Notes under the pieces: generated by a model
What the model was told of the DNA's origin: nothing
The model's input: the letters and a program-made list of their open reading frames with translations, nothing else
Database searches by the model: none
Program-made: the position numbers and the translations under genes
Origin: an uncultured Eubacteriales bacterium
GTDB taxonomy: Bacteria > Bacillota > Clostridia > Oscillospirales > Oscillospiraceae
Length of the DNA stretch: 64,000 bases
Reading direction: 5' to 3'
Assembly (NCBI GenBank): GCA_905198835.1
Contig: CAJKDY010000005.1
Span: 83,264 to 147,263, forward strand
In this document: piece after piece, positions 47,120-54,603 of the stretch
Layout of the letters: the number at the start of each line of letters is the position of its first letter
Numbering within the stretch: position 1 is the stretch's first letter

Positions 47120-48781
47120 ATGAGCGGAGCAAAGAAGAAATCCGAGCGTCGCGCCCAGCAGGCTGAGGTGGGCATGACCGAGCGTCAGAAGCAGGAGTTG
47201 AAGGCCAGCCAGGCCAAGCGGCGCAACAAGATCCTGGCCATCATAGGCGGCATTGTGGCCGTCGCGCTGGTGGTGCTACTGCTGGTATGGAACTCCGGCA
47301 TTTTCTCCCGCCACACCACCGCCCTCACCGTAGGCGAGCACAAGCTGTCGGTGGTGGATATGGATTACTACTACCACAGCGCCATGAACTACTACGTCAA
47401 CCAAGAGCAGTACATGGCCCAGATGTATGCCAGTGCGGGCGTTGAGTACACCACCACCTACGACGCCTCCCTGGATCCCAAGGACCAGGTCTATGACAAG
47501 ACCACTGGCCAGACCTTCCACGACTACTTCAAGGAGCAGGCCAAGACCAACGCCACCCAGATCTGCGCCCTCTACGACGCCGCCACCGCCGCGGGCTACA
47601 CCCTCTCCGAGGATGCCCAGACCCAGCTGGACCAGGCCCTTGAGGAACTGGACTCCTCGGTCAAGCAGTACAACTTCGGCAGCCGAGACGCCTATCTCAA
47701 GCGGATCTACGGCCGGAATATGACCTACGGCACCTACCTGGACAACCTGGAGATGAACATTCTGGCCTCCGACTATCTGAACACCAGCACCGCCAAGATG
47801 ACCGGCTACTCCGATGAGGAGCTCCAGGCCTACTACGACGCCAACCCCGGCAAGCTGGACAGCTATGATTACGACTACGTCTACTTTGACGGCTCCGCCG
47901 CTGACACCGACGCCGACGGCAACGCCATCGAGGCCACAGACGAGGCCAAGGCCGCCGCTCTGGCCGACGCCAAGACCAAGGCTGACGCCTTCCTGGCAGC
48001 CGTCAAGGCCGCTGGAGCCGATACCACCTTCTCCGCTGTGGCCACCGAGCAGGGTCTTACCGCTTCCCCCCGCACCGGCGTTATCGGCACCACTCTCAGC
48101 TCCGCACCCTATGCCGAGTGGATCATGGACGACAGCCGCCAGGACGGCGACGTGGACGTCTTTGAGCTGGAGGGCACCGCTTACTATGTGGTCCAGTTCC
48201 ACAACCGTTATCTCTCCAACGATCCCACCGTGGACGTGCGTCACATCCTGGCCTCCTATGAGGCCGACGAGACCGTGGAACATCAGCACGATGAGAACGG
48301 CACCCATGTCTACACCGACGCCGAAAAGGAAGCCGCCCATGCCAAGGCCCAGTCCTGGCTGGACGAGTATAACGCCGGGGAGAAGACTGCCGAGGCCTTT
48401 GGCATCCTGGCCGAGCGGTACTCCGGCGATGGCCGCAACCCCAACGGCGAGTGGCCCGAGAACGTCCCCGAGGACCAGCGAACTGACGCCGGCCCCCTGG
48501 GCACCCCCGGCGGTCTCTACGAAAAGGTCGCCAAGGGCGACATGGTCAAGCCCTTTGAGGATTGGATCTTCGATCCCGCCCGCACCGAGGGCGAGACCGG
48601 CCTTGTTCAGACCGACTTTGGCTGGCACGTGATGTACTTCCAGGCCCTCCACCGCCCCGCCTGGATGGACGCCGCCGACAAGGCCAAGGGCGAGGAGGAA
48701 CAGACCGCCTTTATGGAGAACGCGGAGGCCGGACATGAGGCCCAGGAGGGCTCGGGCTGGTCCGACGTGGGCCTGTCCTGA
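47120..48781 (+). CDS. Membrane-anchored peptidyl-prolyl isomerase (parvulin/PrsA-like)
   Basis: A 553-aa extracytoplasmic foldase. It has a Lys/Arg-rich cytoplasmic N terminus (about 45 residues), one membrane segment (about 37-58), and a long helical chaperone region with many Tyr and Ala. A SurA-like part lies near residues 150-240, and a parvulin-type rotamase near the C terminus (VDVRHILAS; AFGILAERYSGDGRNPNGE; GETGLVQTDFGWHVMYFQAL). There is no lipobox, so it is held by the helix rather than a lipid. ATG 47120 is preferred; an ATG at 47075 would leave only a 10-nt leader. It is followed by a terminator and tcdA. Confidence 0.85.
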   Translation: MSGAKKKSERRAQQAEVGMTERQKQELKASQAKRRNKILAIIGGIVAVALVVLLLVWNSGIFSRHTTALTVGEHKLSVVDMDYYYHSAMNYYVNQEQYMAQMYASAGVEYTTTYDASLDPKDQVYDKTTGQTFHDYFKEQAKTNATQICALYDAATAAGYTLSEDAQTQLDQALEELDSSVKQYNFGSRDAYLKRIYGRNMTYGTYLDNLEMNILASDYLNTSTAKMTGYSDEELQAYYDANPGKLDSYDYDYVYFDGSAADTDADGNAIEATDEAKAAALADAKTKADAFLAAVKAAGADTTFSAVATEQGLTASPRTGVIGTTLSSAPYAEWIMDDSRQDGDVDVFELEGTAYYVVQFHNRYLSNDPTVDVRHILASYEADETVEHQHDENGTHVYTDAEKEAAHAKAQSWLDEYNAGEKTAEAFGILAERYSGDGRNPNGEWPENVPEDQRTDAGPLGTPGGLYEKVAKGDMVKPFEDWIFDPARTEGETGLVQTDFGWHVMYFQALHRPAWMDAADKAKGEEEQTAFMENAEAGHEAQEGSGWSDVGLS

Positions 48782-48800
48782 CCGATCATTTGTCGAAACC

Positions 48801-48836
48801 GGCGGACGGCTTTCCAAGCCGTCCGCCTTCTTTTCT
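48801..48836 (+). terminator. Terminator between foldase gene and tcdA
   Basis: A perfect 12-bp stem (48801-48812 with 48816-48827), 3-nt loop and TTCTTTTCT. Only 18 bases separate it from the tcdA ATG, so there is no room for an independent promoter. Confidence 0.9.
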
Positions 48837-48853
48837 CAGGGAGGTGGACCACG

Positions 48854-49570
48854 ATGAATGGATCTTTTTCCCGCACCGCGCTGGTACTGGGCGACCGTGC
48901 CATGGAGCGGCTGGCAAAGGCCCACGTGGCTGTGCTGGGCCTGGGCGGCGTAGGCGGCTACGCCGTGGAAGCTCTGGCCCGCTCTGGCGTGGGGGCGCTG
49001 ACGCTGATCGACCAGGACGAGGTGGGCGAGACGAACCTCAACCGCCAGCTCCTGGCCACAACGGACACCCTGGGCAAGCCCAAGGCCCAGGCGGCCGCGG
49101 AGCGAGTTTTATCCATCAACCCCGCCTGCGCGGTCCGGCCCTGGGTCTTTCGCTACTGTGCCGACACCCGGGAGGAGTTTTTTGCCACCCGCTACGACTA
49201 CATCGTAGACTGCATCGACCTGGTCAGCTGCAAGCTGGATCTGATCGAAACGGCCCTGAGCCGGGGCGTTCCCATCATCTCCGCGCTGGGCACCGGCAAC
49301 AAGGTGGACGCCACCCAGTTCCGGGTGGCCGACATCTCCAAAACAAGCGGCTGCCATCTGGCCCGGATCATCCGCAAGGAGCTGGGCCGCCGGGGCATCC
49401 GTCACCACAAGGTGGTCTTTTCCCCGGAGCTTCCCCAAAAGGCCCAGGCCGCCGACGAAGCGCCGCCGCCTGGCCGGCGGGACCTGCCCGGCAGCGTAGC
49501 CTGGGTCCCGGGCTGCGCAGGTCTCATTCTGGGCGGCCAGGTGGTCATGGACCTCTGCCAGCAGGCATGA
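48854..49570 (+). CDS. tcdA: tRNA threonylcarbamoyladenosine dehydratase (TcdA/CsdL, YrvM)
   Basis: A 238-aa E1-like enzyme that cyclises t6A37 of tRNA to ct6A with ATP. The ThiF/MoeB fold has VAVLGLGGVGGYAVEALARSGVG, the Asp of LIDQDEVGETNLNRQLLA, and VDCIDLVSCKLDLIETAL. It lacks the Cys zinc ribbon of MoeB and ends near residue 238 as TcdA proteins do. GGGAGGTGG precedes the start. An intrinsic terminator begins at its stop codon. Confidence 0.9.
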   Translation: MNGSFSRTALVLGDRAMERLAKAHVAVLGLGGVGGYAVEALARSGVGALTLIDQDEVGETNLNRQLLATTDTLGKPKAQAAAERVLSINPACAVRPWVFRYCADTREEFFATRYDYIVDCIDLVSCKLDLIETALSRGVPIISALGTGNKVDATQFRVADISKTSGCHLARIIRKELGRRGIRHHKVVFSPELPQKAQAADEAPPPGRRDLPGSVAWVPGCAGLILGGQVVMDLCQQA

Positions 49571-49613
49571 AAACGCCCCTTCCCTGCCATACTACGGCGG
49601 GAAGGGGCGTTTT
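49570..49613 (+). terminator. tcdA terminator containing the ribosome-binding site of the next gene
   Basis: A 15-bp perfect outer stem (49570-49584 with 49599-49613) plus an inner GCC/GGC. The 3' arm contains GGGAAGGGG, the Shine-Dalgarno site for the ATG at 49617, and ends in GTTTT. Structure and start codon are inseparable. Confidence 0.75.
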
Positions 49614-49616
49614 GAT

Positions 49617-50003
49617 ATGAAGGGACTGGGTGGGTCCAGCTCTGGCAAAGTCAACAAGATCTGGTGCGGCGTGGCGGGTGCGTTGGCGGGGATCGCCAAC
49701 GGCTTTTTCGGCGGAGGCGGCGGTATGGTGCTGGTCCCCATGCTGGCAGGGCCCTGCGGGCTCTCCCAGCGGAAGGCCTTTGCCAACTCCGTCCTCATCA
49801 TCCTGCCCTTATGCGCGCTATCCTCTGCCATTTACCTATTCCGGGGCAGCCTAGATGTGATGACCGCTCTGCCCTATCTGCTGGGCGGCCTGGCCGGGGG
49901 CTTTCTGGGGGGTAAGCTCTTCAAGGGCCTGAATGTAGACTGGCTGCGGCGGGTGTTCGCCCTGTTCATCCTCTACGGCGCCTGGACCTCGCTGACGGCA
50001 TGA
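49617..50003 (+). CDS. TauE/SafE-type permease, N-terminal half protein
   Basis: A 128-aa membrane protein with four predicted helices and the repeat motif AGIANGFFGGGGGMVLVPML. It matches one half of a sulfite/anion exporter (TauE/SafE), whose full-length members have two such halves. The second half is encoded as a separate gene overlapping by 4 bases (ATGA), so the two probably assemble. The ribosome-binding site lies in a terminator stem. The substrate is unknown; organic-acid or sulfonate efflux is typical of the family. Confidence 0.82.
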   Translation: MKGLGGSSSGKVNKIWCGVAGALAGIANGFFGGGGGMVLVPMLAGPCGLSQRKAFANSVLIILPLCALSSAIYLFRGSLDVMTALPYLLGGLAGGFLGGKLFKGLNVDWLRRVFALFILYGAWTSLTA

Positions 50004-50362
50004 GCTTTGTCATTCCCCTATTGGCCGGCCTTGCCACCGGCGTGCTCTCCGGCTTCGGCATCGGCGGCGGCACACTGCTGCTGATCTATATGACCAGTCT
50101 GGCCGGGGTGGAGCAGGACCTGGCCCAGGGCATCAATCTTTTATACTTTCTGCCCACCGCCGCCTCCGCCCTTGTCTACCACAGGAAAAACGGCTATCTG
50201 GACAAGTCCGCCGCCTGGCCCGCCATTCTCTGCGGCCTGGCGGGCACCGCTGTGGCGGCCTGGCTGGCCACGTCCTTGGACGTGACCGTTCTTCGCAAGT
50301 GCTTTGGCGTCTTTTTACTCTTCGTGGGCCTTCACGAATTGTTCCGCAAAAAGCCCAAGTAG
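50000..50362 (+). CDS. TauE/SafE-type permease, C-terminal half protein
   Basis: A 120-aa membrane protein with about four helices and the motif TGVLSGFGIGGGTLLLIYM, the counterpart of the preceding half. Translation is coupled through the ATGA overlap. Its 3' end overlaps the convergent ruvX gene by 31 bases. A frameshift of a single ancestral gene was considered; both halves have proper ends, so a split pair is more likely. Confidence 0.82.
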   Translation: MSFVIPLLAGLATGVLSGFGIGGGTLLLIYMTSLAGVEQDLAQGINLLYFLPTAASALVYHRKNGYLDKSAAWPAILCGLAGTAVAAWLATSLDVTVLRKCFGVFLLFVGLHELFRKKPK

Positions 50363-50751
50363 CCCTCCAAAATGAGGGAGGCCGCCACGGCGTCCACCTT
50401 CTCCTTGCGTTTTTTGCCCCGATTGCCCGTCTCGGTGAGGATGCGGTGAGCGTCCACGGTGGTCCGCCGCTCGTCCCAGAGTACCACCTCCATCCCCGAG
50501 ACCTCCTCTACCAACTTGGCAAAGTCCCGGTAGAGCTCCGCCCGAGGTCCCTCGGTGCCGTCCATGTTCTTGGGGTAGCCCATGACCAGACGCTCCGCGC
50601 CATGGGCCTGGGCCAGCCGGGCGATCTCCTCCGCCACAAGCTGGGGCTTGTGGCCGTGGATGACAGTGGTGAACCCCGCCAAAAGCCCCATGGCGTCCGA
50701 GACGGCGATCCCCGTCCGGGCGTCGCCGTAGTCGATGGCCAATACCTTCAT
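50332..50751 (-). CDS. ruvX: Holliday junction resolvase-like RuvX/YqgF
   Basis: A 139-aa RNase H-fold nuclease, also implicated in 16S rRNA 5'-end maturation. N-terminal MKVLAIDYGDARTGIAVSD with catalytic Asp, then LVMGYPKNMDGTEGPRA, VVLWDERRTTVDAHRIL and KKRKEKVDAVAASLILEGYL. ATG 50751 has GGAGGTG upstream; the longer frame lacks a site. Divergent from the leuA T-box. Confidence 0.95.
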   Translation of the reverse strand: MKVLAIDYGDARTGIAVSDAMGLLAGFTTVIHGHKPQLVAEEIARLAQAHGAERLVMGYPKNMDGTEGPRAELYRDFAKLVEEVSGMEVVLWDERRTTVDAHRILTETGNRGKKRKEKVDAVAASLILEGYLGFLRNNS

Positions 50752-50774
50752 TTGCGCACCTCCAGCAAAAAGAC

Positions 50775-50803
50775 TTGACAAACCGTTATTCCTCAGGTAA
50801 ACT
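50775..50803 (+). promoter_or_regulatory. Sigma-A promoter of leuA T-box transcript
   Basis: TTGACA, 17-nt spacer, TAAACT (-35 at 50775-50780, -10 at 50798-50803). Confidence 0.85.
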
Positions 50804-50809
50804 ATCCCT

Positions 50810-51069
50810 TGCAAACGCGATGATGGGGAAAAAGGCCTGTCCTTCCCTCTTCAGAGAGCCGGTGGTCGGTGCAAACCGGTGTGGGCGGCAGGTGTATCAC
50901 TGGCCCCTGAGCGGTCCGCCTGAAACGCAGTAAGGTGGAACGGTCGGCTCCGTTACCAGTCAAGGCTTTGCTAGAAGCCGGTGAGCGTTCCTGGGCGACC
51001 GGGGACGGAAACAGGGTGGTACCGCGTTAGACTTAACGCCCCTGACCAAGCCATTGGTCGGGGTTTTTT
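50810..51069 (+). promoter_or_regulatory. T-box leader (tRNA-sensing riboswitch) of leuA
   Basis: About 260 nt with the conserved T-box AGGGTGGTACCGCG (51013-51026), the GATGA K-turn (50820-50824), the AGAGAG and GGTGCAAACC region of Stem I, and a terminator at the end (stem 51039-51049 with 51054-51063, then TTTTTT). Lower Stem I pairs GGGG with CCCC next to the CTGAGC motif. That places the specifier three bases before a purine at CTG (50900-50902), a Leu codon, in agreement with leuA; ATC (50896-50898) is a less likely reading. Uncharged tRNA-Leu would allow read-through. Confidence 0.92.
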
Positions 51070-51103
51070 GTTGCCCACGGCCGAAAAAAGGAGGAGTTTT
51101 CCC

Positions 51104-52795
51104 ATGAAGCAGTCCTTTGAAAAGTACATTCCCTTCCAGCCCATCGACCTGCCCGACCGCACCTGGCCAAATAACCGCATCACCAAGGCCCCTGTCTGGT
51201 GCAGCGTGGACCTCCGGGACGGCAACCAGGCTCTTGTGGACCCCATGAACCTCCAGGAGAAGCTGGAGTACTTCCACACCCTCGTAGACATTGGCGTGAA
51301 GGAGATCGAGATCGGCTTCCCCTCCGCCAGCGAGACCGAGTATGAGATCTGCCGGGAGCTGATCGACGGCGGTCATATCCCCGACGACGTGACCATCCAG
51401 GTGCTGGTCCAGGCCCGGGAACACCTGATCAAAAAGACCTTTGAGGCCATTCGTGGCGCCAAGCACGTCATCTTCCACTTCTACAACTCCACCTCCACCC
51501 TCCAGCGCAAGGTAGTGTTCCACACCGATGTGGAGGGGGTGAAGAAGATCGCCGTAGACGCGGCTAAACTCATCTACGATCTCTCCCAGGACGCCATCAA
51601 CGCCGGGATGGACCTTCGCTATGAATACTCCCCCGAGAGCTTCATGGGCACGGAGATGGACGCGGCGGTGGACATTTGCGAGGCGGTCATCCAGGCCATC
51701 CACGCCACCCCAGAGCATCCCATCATTCTGAACCTGCCCACCACGGTGGAGAACTGCATCCCCTGCTACTTCGCCGACGAGATCGAGTATTTCATCCGCA
51801 AACTTCCCTCTCGAAAGAGCGCTATCATCTCCCTCCACCCCCACAACGACCGTGGCGAGGGCGTGGCCACCGCCGAGATGGGGTTGCTGGCCGGGGCGGA
51901 GCGCATCGAGGCCACCTTGTTCGGTAACGGTGAGCGCACAGGCAATGTAGACATGGTCACTCTGGCTATGAACATGTATACCCAGGGCGTGGACCCGGAA
52001 CTGGACTTCCACGACATTAACACGATCCGGGAGATGTACGAGCGGTGCACCAAGATGCCTGTGGGCGACCGCCAGCCCTACGCGGGCAAGCTGGTCTTCA
52101 CCGCCTTCTCCGGCTCCCATCAGGACGCCATCAACAAGGGCACCCGCTATATGAAGGAAAGCGGCACGGAGTATTGGGAAATTCCGTATCTGCCCATCGA
52201 CCCCGCCGACCTGGGCCGTCAGTATGAGCCCATCATCCGCATCAACTCCCAGTCGGGCAAGGGCGGCGCGGCCTACGTGATGCAGCAGTCCTTCGGCTAC
52301 GACATCCCCAAGGCCATGCAGCCGGAGTTCGGCCACATCGTCCAGGTGGAGACTGACCGGGTGGGAACCGAGCTCAAGCCCGACCAGATCTTCGCTCTCT
52401 TTGACCAGGAATACCTCTCCGCTCCCAAGACCTACCAGCTGGAGCGCAGCCGCTTTTTGGAGGACACCAAGCACGGCGACGCCAGCGCTGTCACCTTTGA
52501 CGGCGAGGTGAGCTACAAGGGCAAGACCATGTGGGTCACCGGCACGGGCACCGGCCCCATCGACGCCTTCTTCAATGCCCTGCACAGCCTCCCCGAAGGG
52601 GCCATCGACGGCTACCAGTTCGTGGACTACAAAGAGCACGCCATCGCGTCCGGCGCGGATACCCAGGCGGTGTGCTACATCCACCTCAAGGACCCCAAGG
52701 GCCGGGACGTGTTCGGTGTGGGCAAGAGCCACAACATCAACCGGGCCTCTCTCCGGGCTATCCTCTGCGCCATCAACCGCAGTCTGAAAAGCTGA
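51104..52795 (+). CDS. leuA: 2-isopropylmalate synthase (LeuA type 2)
   Basis: A 563-aa enzyme condensing 2-ketoisovalerate and acetyl-CoA, the first committed step of leucine synthesis. HMGL-like TIM barrel (APVWCSVDLRDGNQALVDPMN; later HPHNDRGEGVATAEMGLLAGAERIEATLFGNGERTGNVD) and C-terminal LeuA allosteric domain (about residues 435-563). The long form resembles actinobacterial and some clostridial LeuA. AAGGAGGAG precedes ATG 51104. No other leu gene is nearby. Regulated by the T-box. Confidence 0.96.
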   Translation: MKQSFEKYIPFQPIDLPDRTWPNNRITKAPVWCSVDLRDGNQALVDPMNLQEKLEYFHTLVDIGVKEIEIGFPSASETEYEICRELIDGGHIPDDVTIQVLVQAREHLIKKTFEAIRGAKHVIFHFYNSTSTLQRKVVFHTDVEGVKKIAVDAAKLIYDLSQDAINAGMDLRYEYSPESFMGTEMDAAVDICEAVIQAIHATPEHPIILNLPTTVENCIPCYFADEIEYFIRKLPSRKSAIISLHPHNDRGEGVATAEMGLLAGAERIEATLFGNGERTGNVDMVTLAMNMYTQGVDPELDFHDINTIREMYERCTKMPVGDRQPYAGKLVFTAFSGSHQDAINKGTRYMKESGTEYWEIPYLPIDPADLGRQYEPIIRINSQSGKGGAAYVMQQSFGYDIPKAMQPEFGHIVQVETDRVGTELKPDQIFALFDQEYLSAPKTYQLERSRFLEDTKHGDASAVTFDGEVSYKGKTMWVTGTGTGPIDAFFNALHSLPEGAIDGYQFVDYKEHAIASGADTQAVCYIHLKDPKGRDVFGVGKSHNINRASLRAILCAINRSLKS

Positions 52796-52811
52796 GAGAA
52801 ACGCGGCAAAC

Positions 52812-52850
52812 ACCGTGGCCGTCCAACAGCTGGACGGCCACGGTTTTTTA
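52812..52850. terminator. Bidirectional terminator between leuA and folD
   Basis: A perfect 14-bp stem (52812-52825 with 52831-52844), 5-nt loop, TTTTTTATT on the plus strand. It also abuts the minus-strand folD stop. Confidence 0.9.
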
Positions 52851-53696
52851 TTCCTCCAGCCCCAGGTGGCGCAAGGCGGAGCGGTAGGTGTTCTCCATCA
52901 AAACCGCCCGGGTCATGGGTCCCACCCCACCGGGCACCGGCGTGATGTAGGAGCATTTTTCCGCCACGGCGTCAAAGTCCACATCGCCGCAGAGCTTGCC
53001 CTCGGCATTGCGGTTCATGGCCACATCCACCACCACAGCGCCCTCTTTTACCATATCTCCGGCCACCAGGCCGGTCTTGCCCACGGCGGACACCAGAATG
53101 TCCGCCGCGGCGCATTTTCGCGCCAGGTCAGGCGTCTTGGAGTGGCAGACTGTAACGGTGCCGTTTTCCGCCAGCAGCAGCGCGGCCATGGGCTTTCCTA
53201 CGATGTTGGACCGGCCCAGCACCACGCACTCCTTCCCTGCCACCTGAATGCCGTACTCATGCAGCAGCTCCATGACCCCGCCGGGGGTGCAGGGCACAAA
53301 GCCGCCCGTCTGCCCGGTGTAGAGCTTGCCCACGTTCACCGGATGGAAGCAGTCTACATCCTTATCGGGCACGATGGCGTCCAGCAGCGCCGTGGCGTCC
53401 AGCCCCTTGGGAAGGGGCAGCTGGACCAGGATGCCGTCGATGTCGGCGCGACCGTTCAACTCTCCGATGAGCTCCAACAGCTCCGCTTGGGACACCGTGG
53501 CGGGCATGGTATATTCCTCGCTATAAAAGCCGCACTCGGCGCAGTCTCGTTTCTTGCCGTTGACATAGGTCCGGCTGGCGGGGTCGTCCCCCACTAAGAT
53601 CACCGCCAGACCCGGCTTGCGCGTAAGACCGCTCACCTTCTCCTTCAGCTCACCCTTCCGCTTCGCCGCCAGGGCCTTCCCGTCCAGGATCGTCAT
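52848..53696 (-). CDS. folD: Methylene-THF dehydrogenase/cyclohydrolase FolD
   Basis: A 282-aa bifunctional enzyme interconverting 5,10-methylene-, methenyl- and 10-formyl-THF. Catalytic Lys region in ASRTYVNGKKRDCAECG, then DGILVQLPLPKGLD, PDKDVDCFHPVNVGKL, and the NADP site VVLGRSNIVGKPMAALLL. ATG 53696 follows GGAGG; it starts 47 bases inside the end of lgt, so the two are tightly coupled. It uses the same one-carbon pool as GlyA and TrmFO. Confidence 0.96.
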   Translation of the reverse strand: MTILDGKALAAKRKGELKEKVSGLTRKPGLAVILVGDDPASRTYVNGKKRDCAECGFYSEEYTMPATVSQAELLELIGELNGRADIDGILVQLPLPKGLDATALLDAIVPDKDVDCFHPVNVGKLYTGQTGGFVPCTPGGVMELLHEYGIQVAGKECVVLGRSNIVGKPMAALLLAENGTVTVCHSKTPDLARKCAAADILVSAVGKTGLVAGDMVKEGAVVVDVAMNRNAEGKLCGDVDFDAVAEKCSYITPVPGGVGPMTRAVLMENTYRSALRHLGLEE

Positions 53697-54603
53697 GCTC
53701 CTTCGCCTCCATTTGATTGACATATAATTCCTCCGGCGTATGCTTTTTCACCGCCAGATGGTAGACCAAAAAACCGATGGCCGCAAGGGCGGACACCCAG
53801 GCCAGCACCTGGCTGACCCGGAGGGGCACGCCGCCGACGGACAGGTCGAAGAAGGGCAGATAATCCCGCCGCAGGCCCTCGATCCAGCCACGGCCGACGC
53901 CGTACCAGGCCAGGTAAACGCAGAACATCTGGCCGTCGAACTTGCGCCAGCCCTTTTTGACGATCCAGATCATAAGTACCAGCCCCACCAGGTTCCAAAG
54001 ACTCTCATAGAGGAAGGTGGGATGGACCTCCTGGACGCCCAGGTAGGTGTTGGTGTTGCTGTCAAAGACGTTTTCCACGCCCATGCGCCAAGGGAGCGTG
54101 GTCTCGTAGCCGTAGGCCTCCACGTTGACAAAGTTGCCCCACCGGCCGATGGCCTGGCCGATGAGCAGTCCAAAGGAGCCAAGGTCCAGATAGGGCCCGA
54201 TCTTCTCATGCCGGACCTTGCAGAAAACGATGACCGTGGCCACCGCGGCAATGACGCCGCCATAGATGGCAAGGCCGCCATCCCAGATGCGGATGGTGGC
54301 GGGCCAGTCGATGGCGCCGGAGGCGGTGCGGAATTCGCCCGTATCCCGGCTGAGGGCCGTCACTACATAATAGGCCCTCGCGCCCAAGATGGCGATGGGC
54401 ACGGCAAAGAGGAGCATATCCAGCAACCCATCGCTGGTGAGGCCAAACTTGGGCGCGCGCTTGCAGCAAAACCACACCGCCAACAAAAAGCCCGCGGCGA
54501 TGATGATGCCGTACCAGTAGATGGGCTTGCCAAAGAGGGAAAAAGCTACCCGGTTCAGCGTGAACTCCAGCCCCAGGCCGGGAAAGGTGACCGTAGACGT
54601 CAT
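53650..54603 (-). CDS. lgt: Prolipoprotein diacylglyceryl transferase
   Basis: A 317-aa membrane enzyme transferring diacylglyceryl to lipobox cysteines. About seven membrane segments; the Lgt signature is seen as GQAIGRWGNFVNVEAYG, with HPTFLYESLWNL further on and GRGWIEGLRRD near the end. A basic/acidic tail of about 45 residues is longer than usual. ATG 54603 overlaps the upstream peptidase stop by 4 bases. Note that the clear exported foldase in this window lacks a lipobox. Confidence 0.95.
   Translation of the reverse strand: MTSTVTFPGLGLEFTLNRVAFSLFGKPIYWYGIIIAAGFLLAVWFCCKRAPKFGLTSDGLLDMLLFAVPIAILGARAYYVVTALSRDTGEFRTASGAIDWPATIRIWDGGLAIYGGVIAAVATVIVFCKVRHEKIGPYLDLGSFGLLIGQAIGRWGNFVNVEAYGYETTLPWRMGVENVFDSNTNTYLGVQEVHPTFLYESLWNLVGLVLMIWIVKKGWRKFDGQMFCVYLAWYGVGRGWIEGLRRDYLPFFDLSVGGVPLRVSQVLAWVSALAAIGFLVYHLAVKKHTPEELYVNQMEAKEHDDPGREGPGGEAEG

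Noticed and set aside
47276..48817. 513-codon minus-strand open frame opposite the foldase
   Set aside because: Gly/Val-rich shadow; the foldase has a promoter, membrane segment and parvulin motifs.
49617..50362. Frameshifted single TauE/SafE pseudogene
   Set aside because: Both halves have proper starts and ends, each carries a complete half-repeat, and the ATGA overlap is a normal coupling signal.
50960..52813. 617-codon minus-strand open frame opposite leuA
   Set aside because: LeuA is certain from its motifs and T-box; this frame also crosses the T-box terminator.
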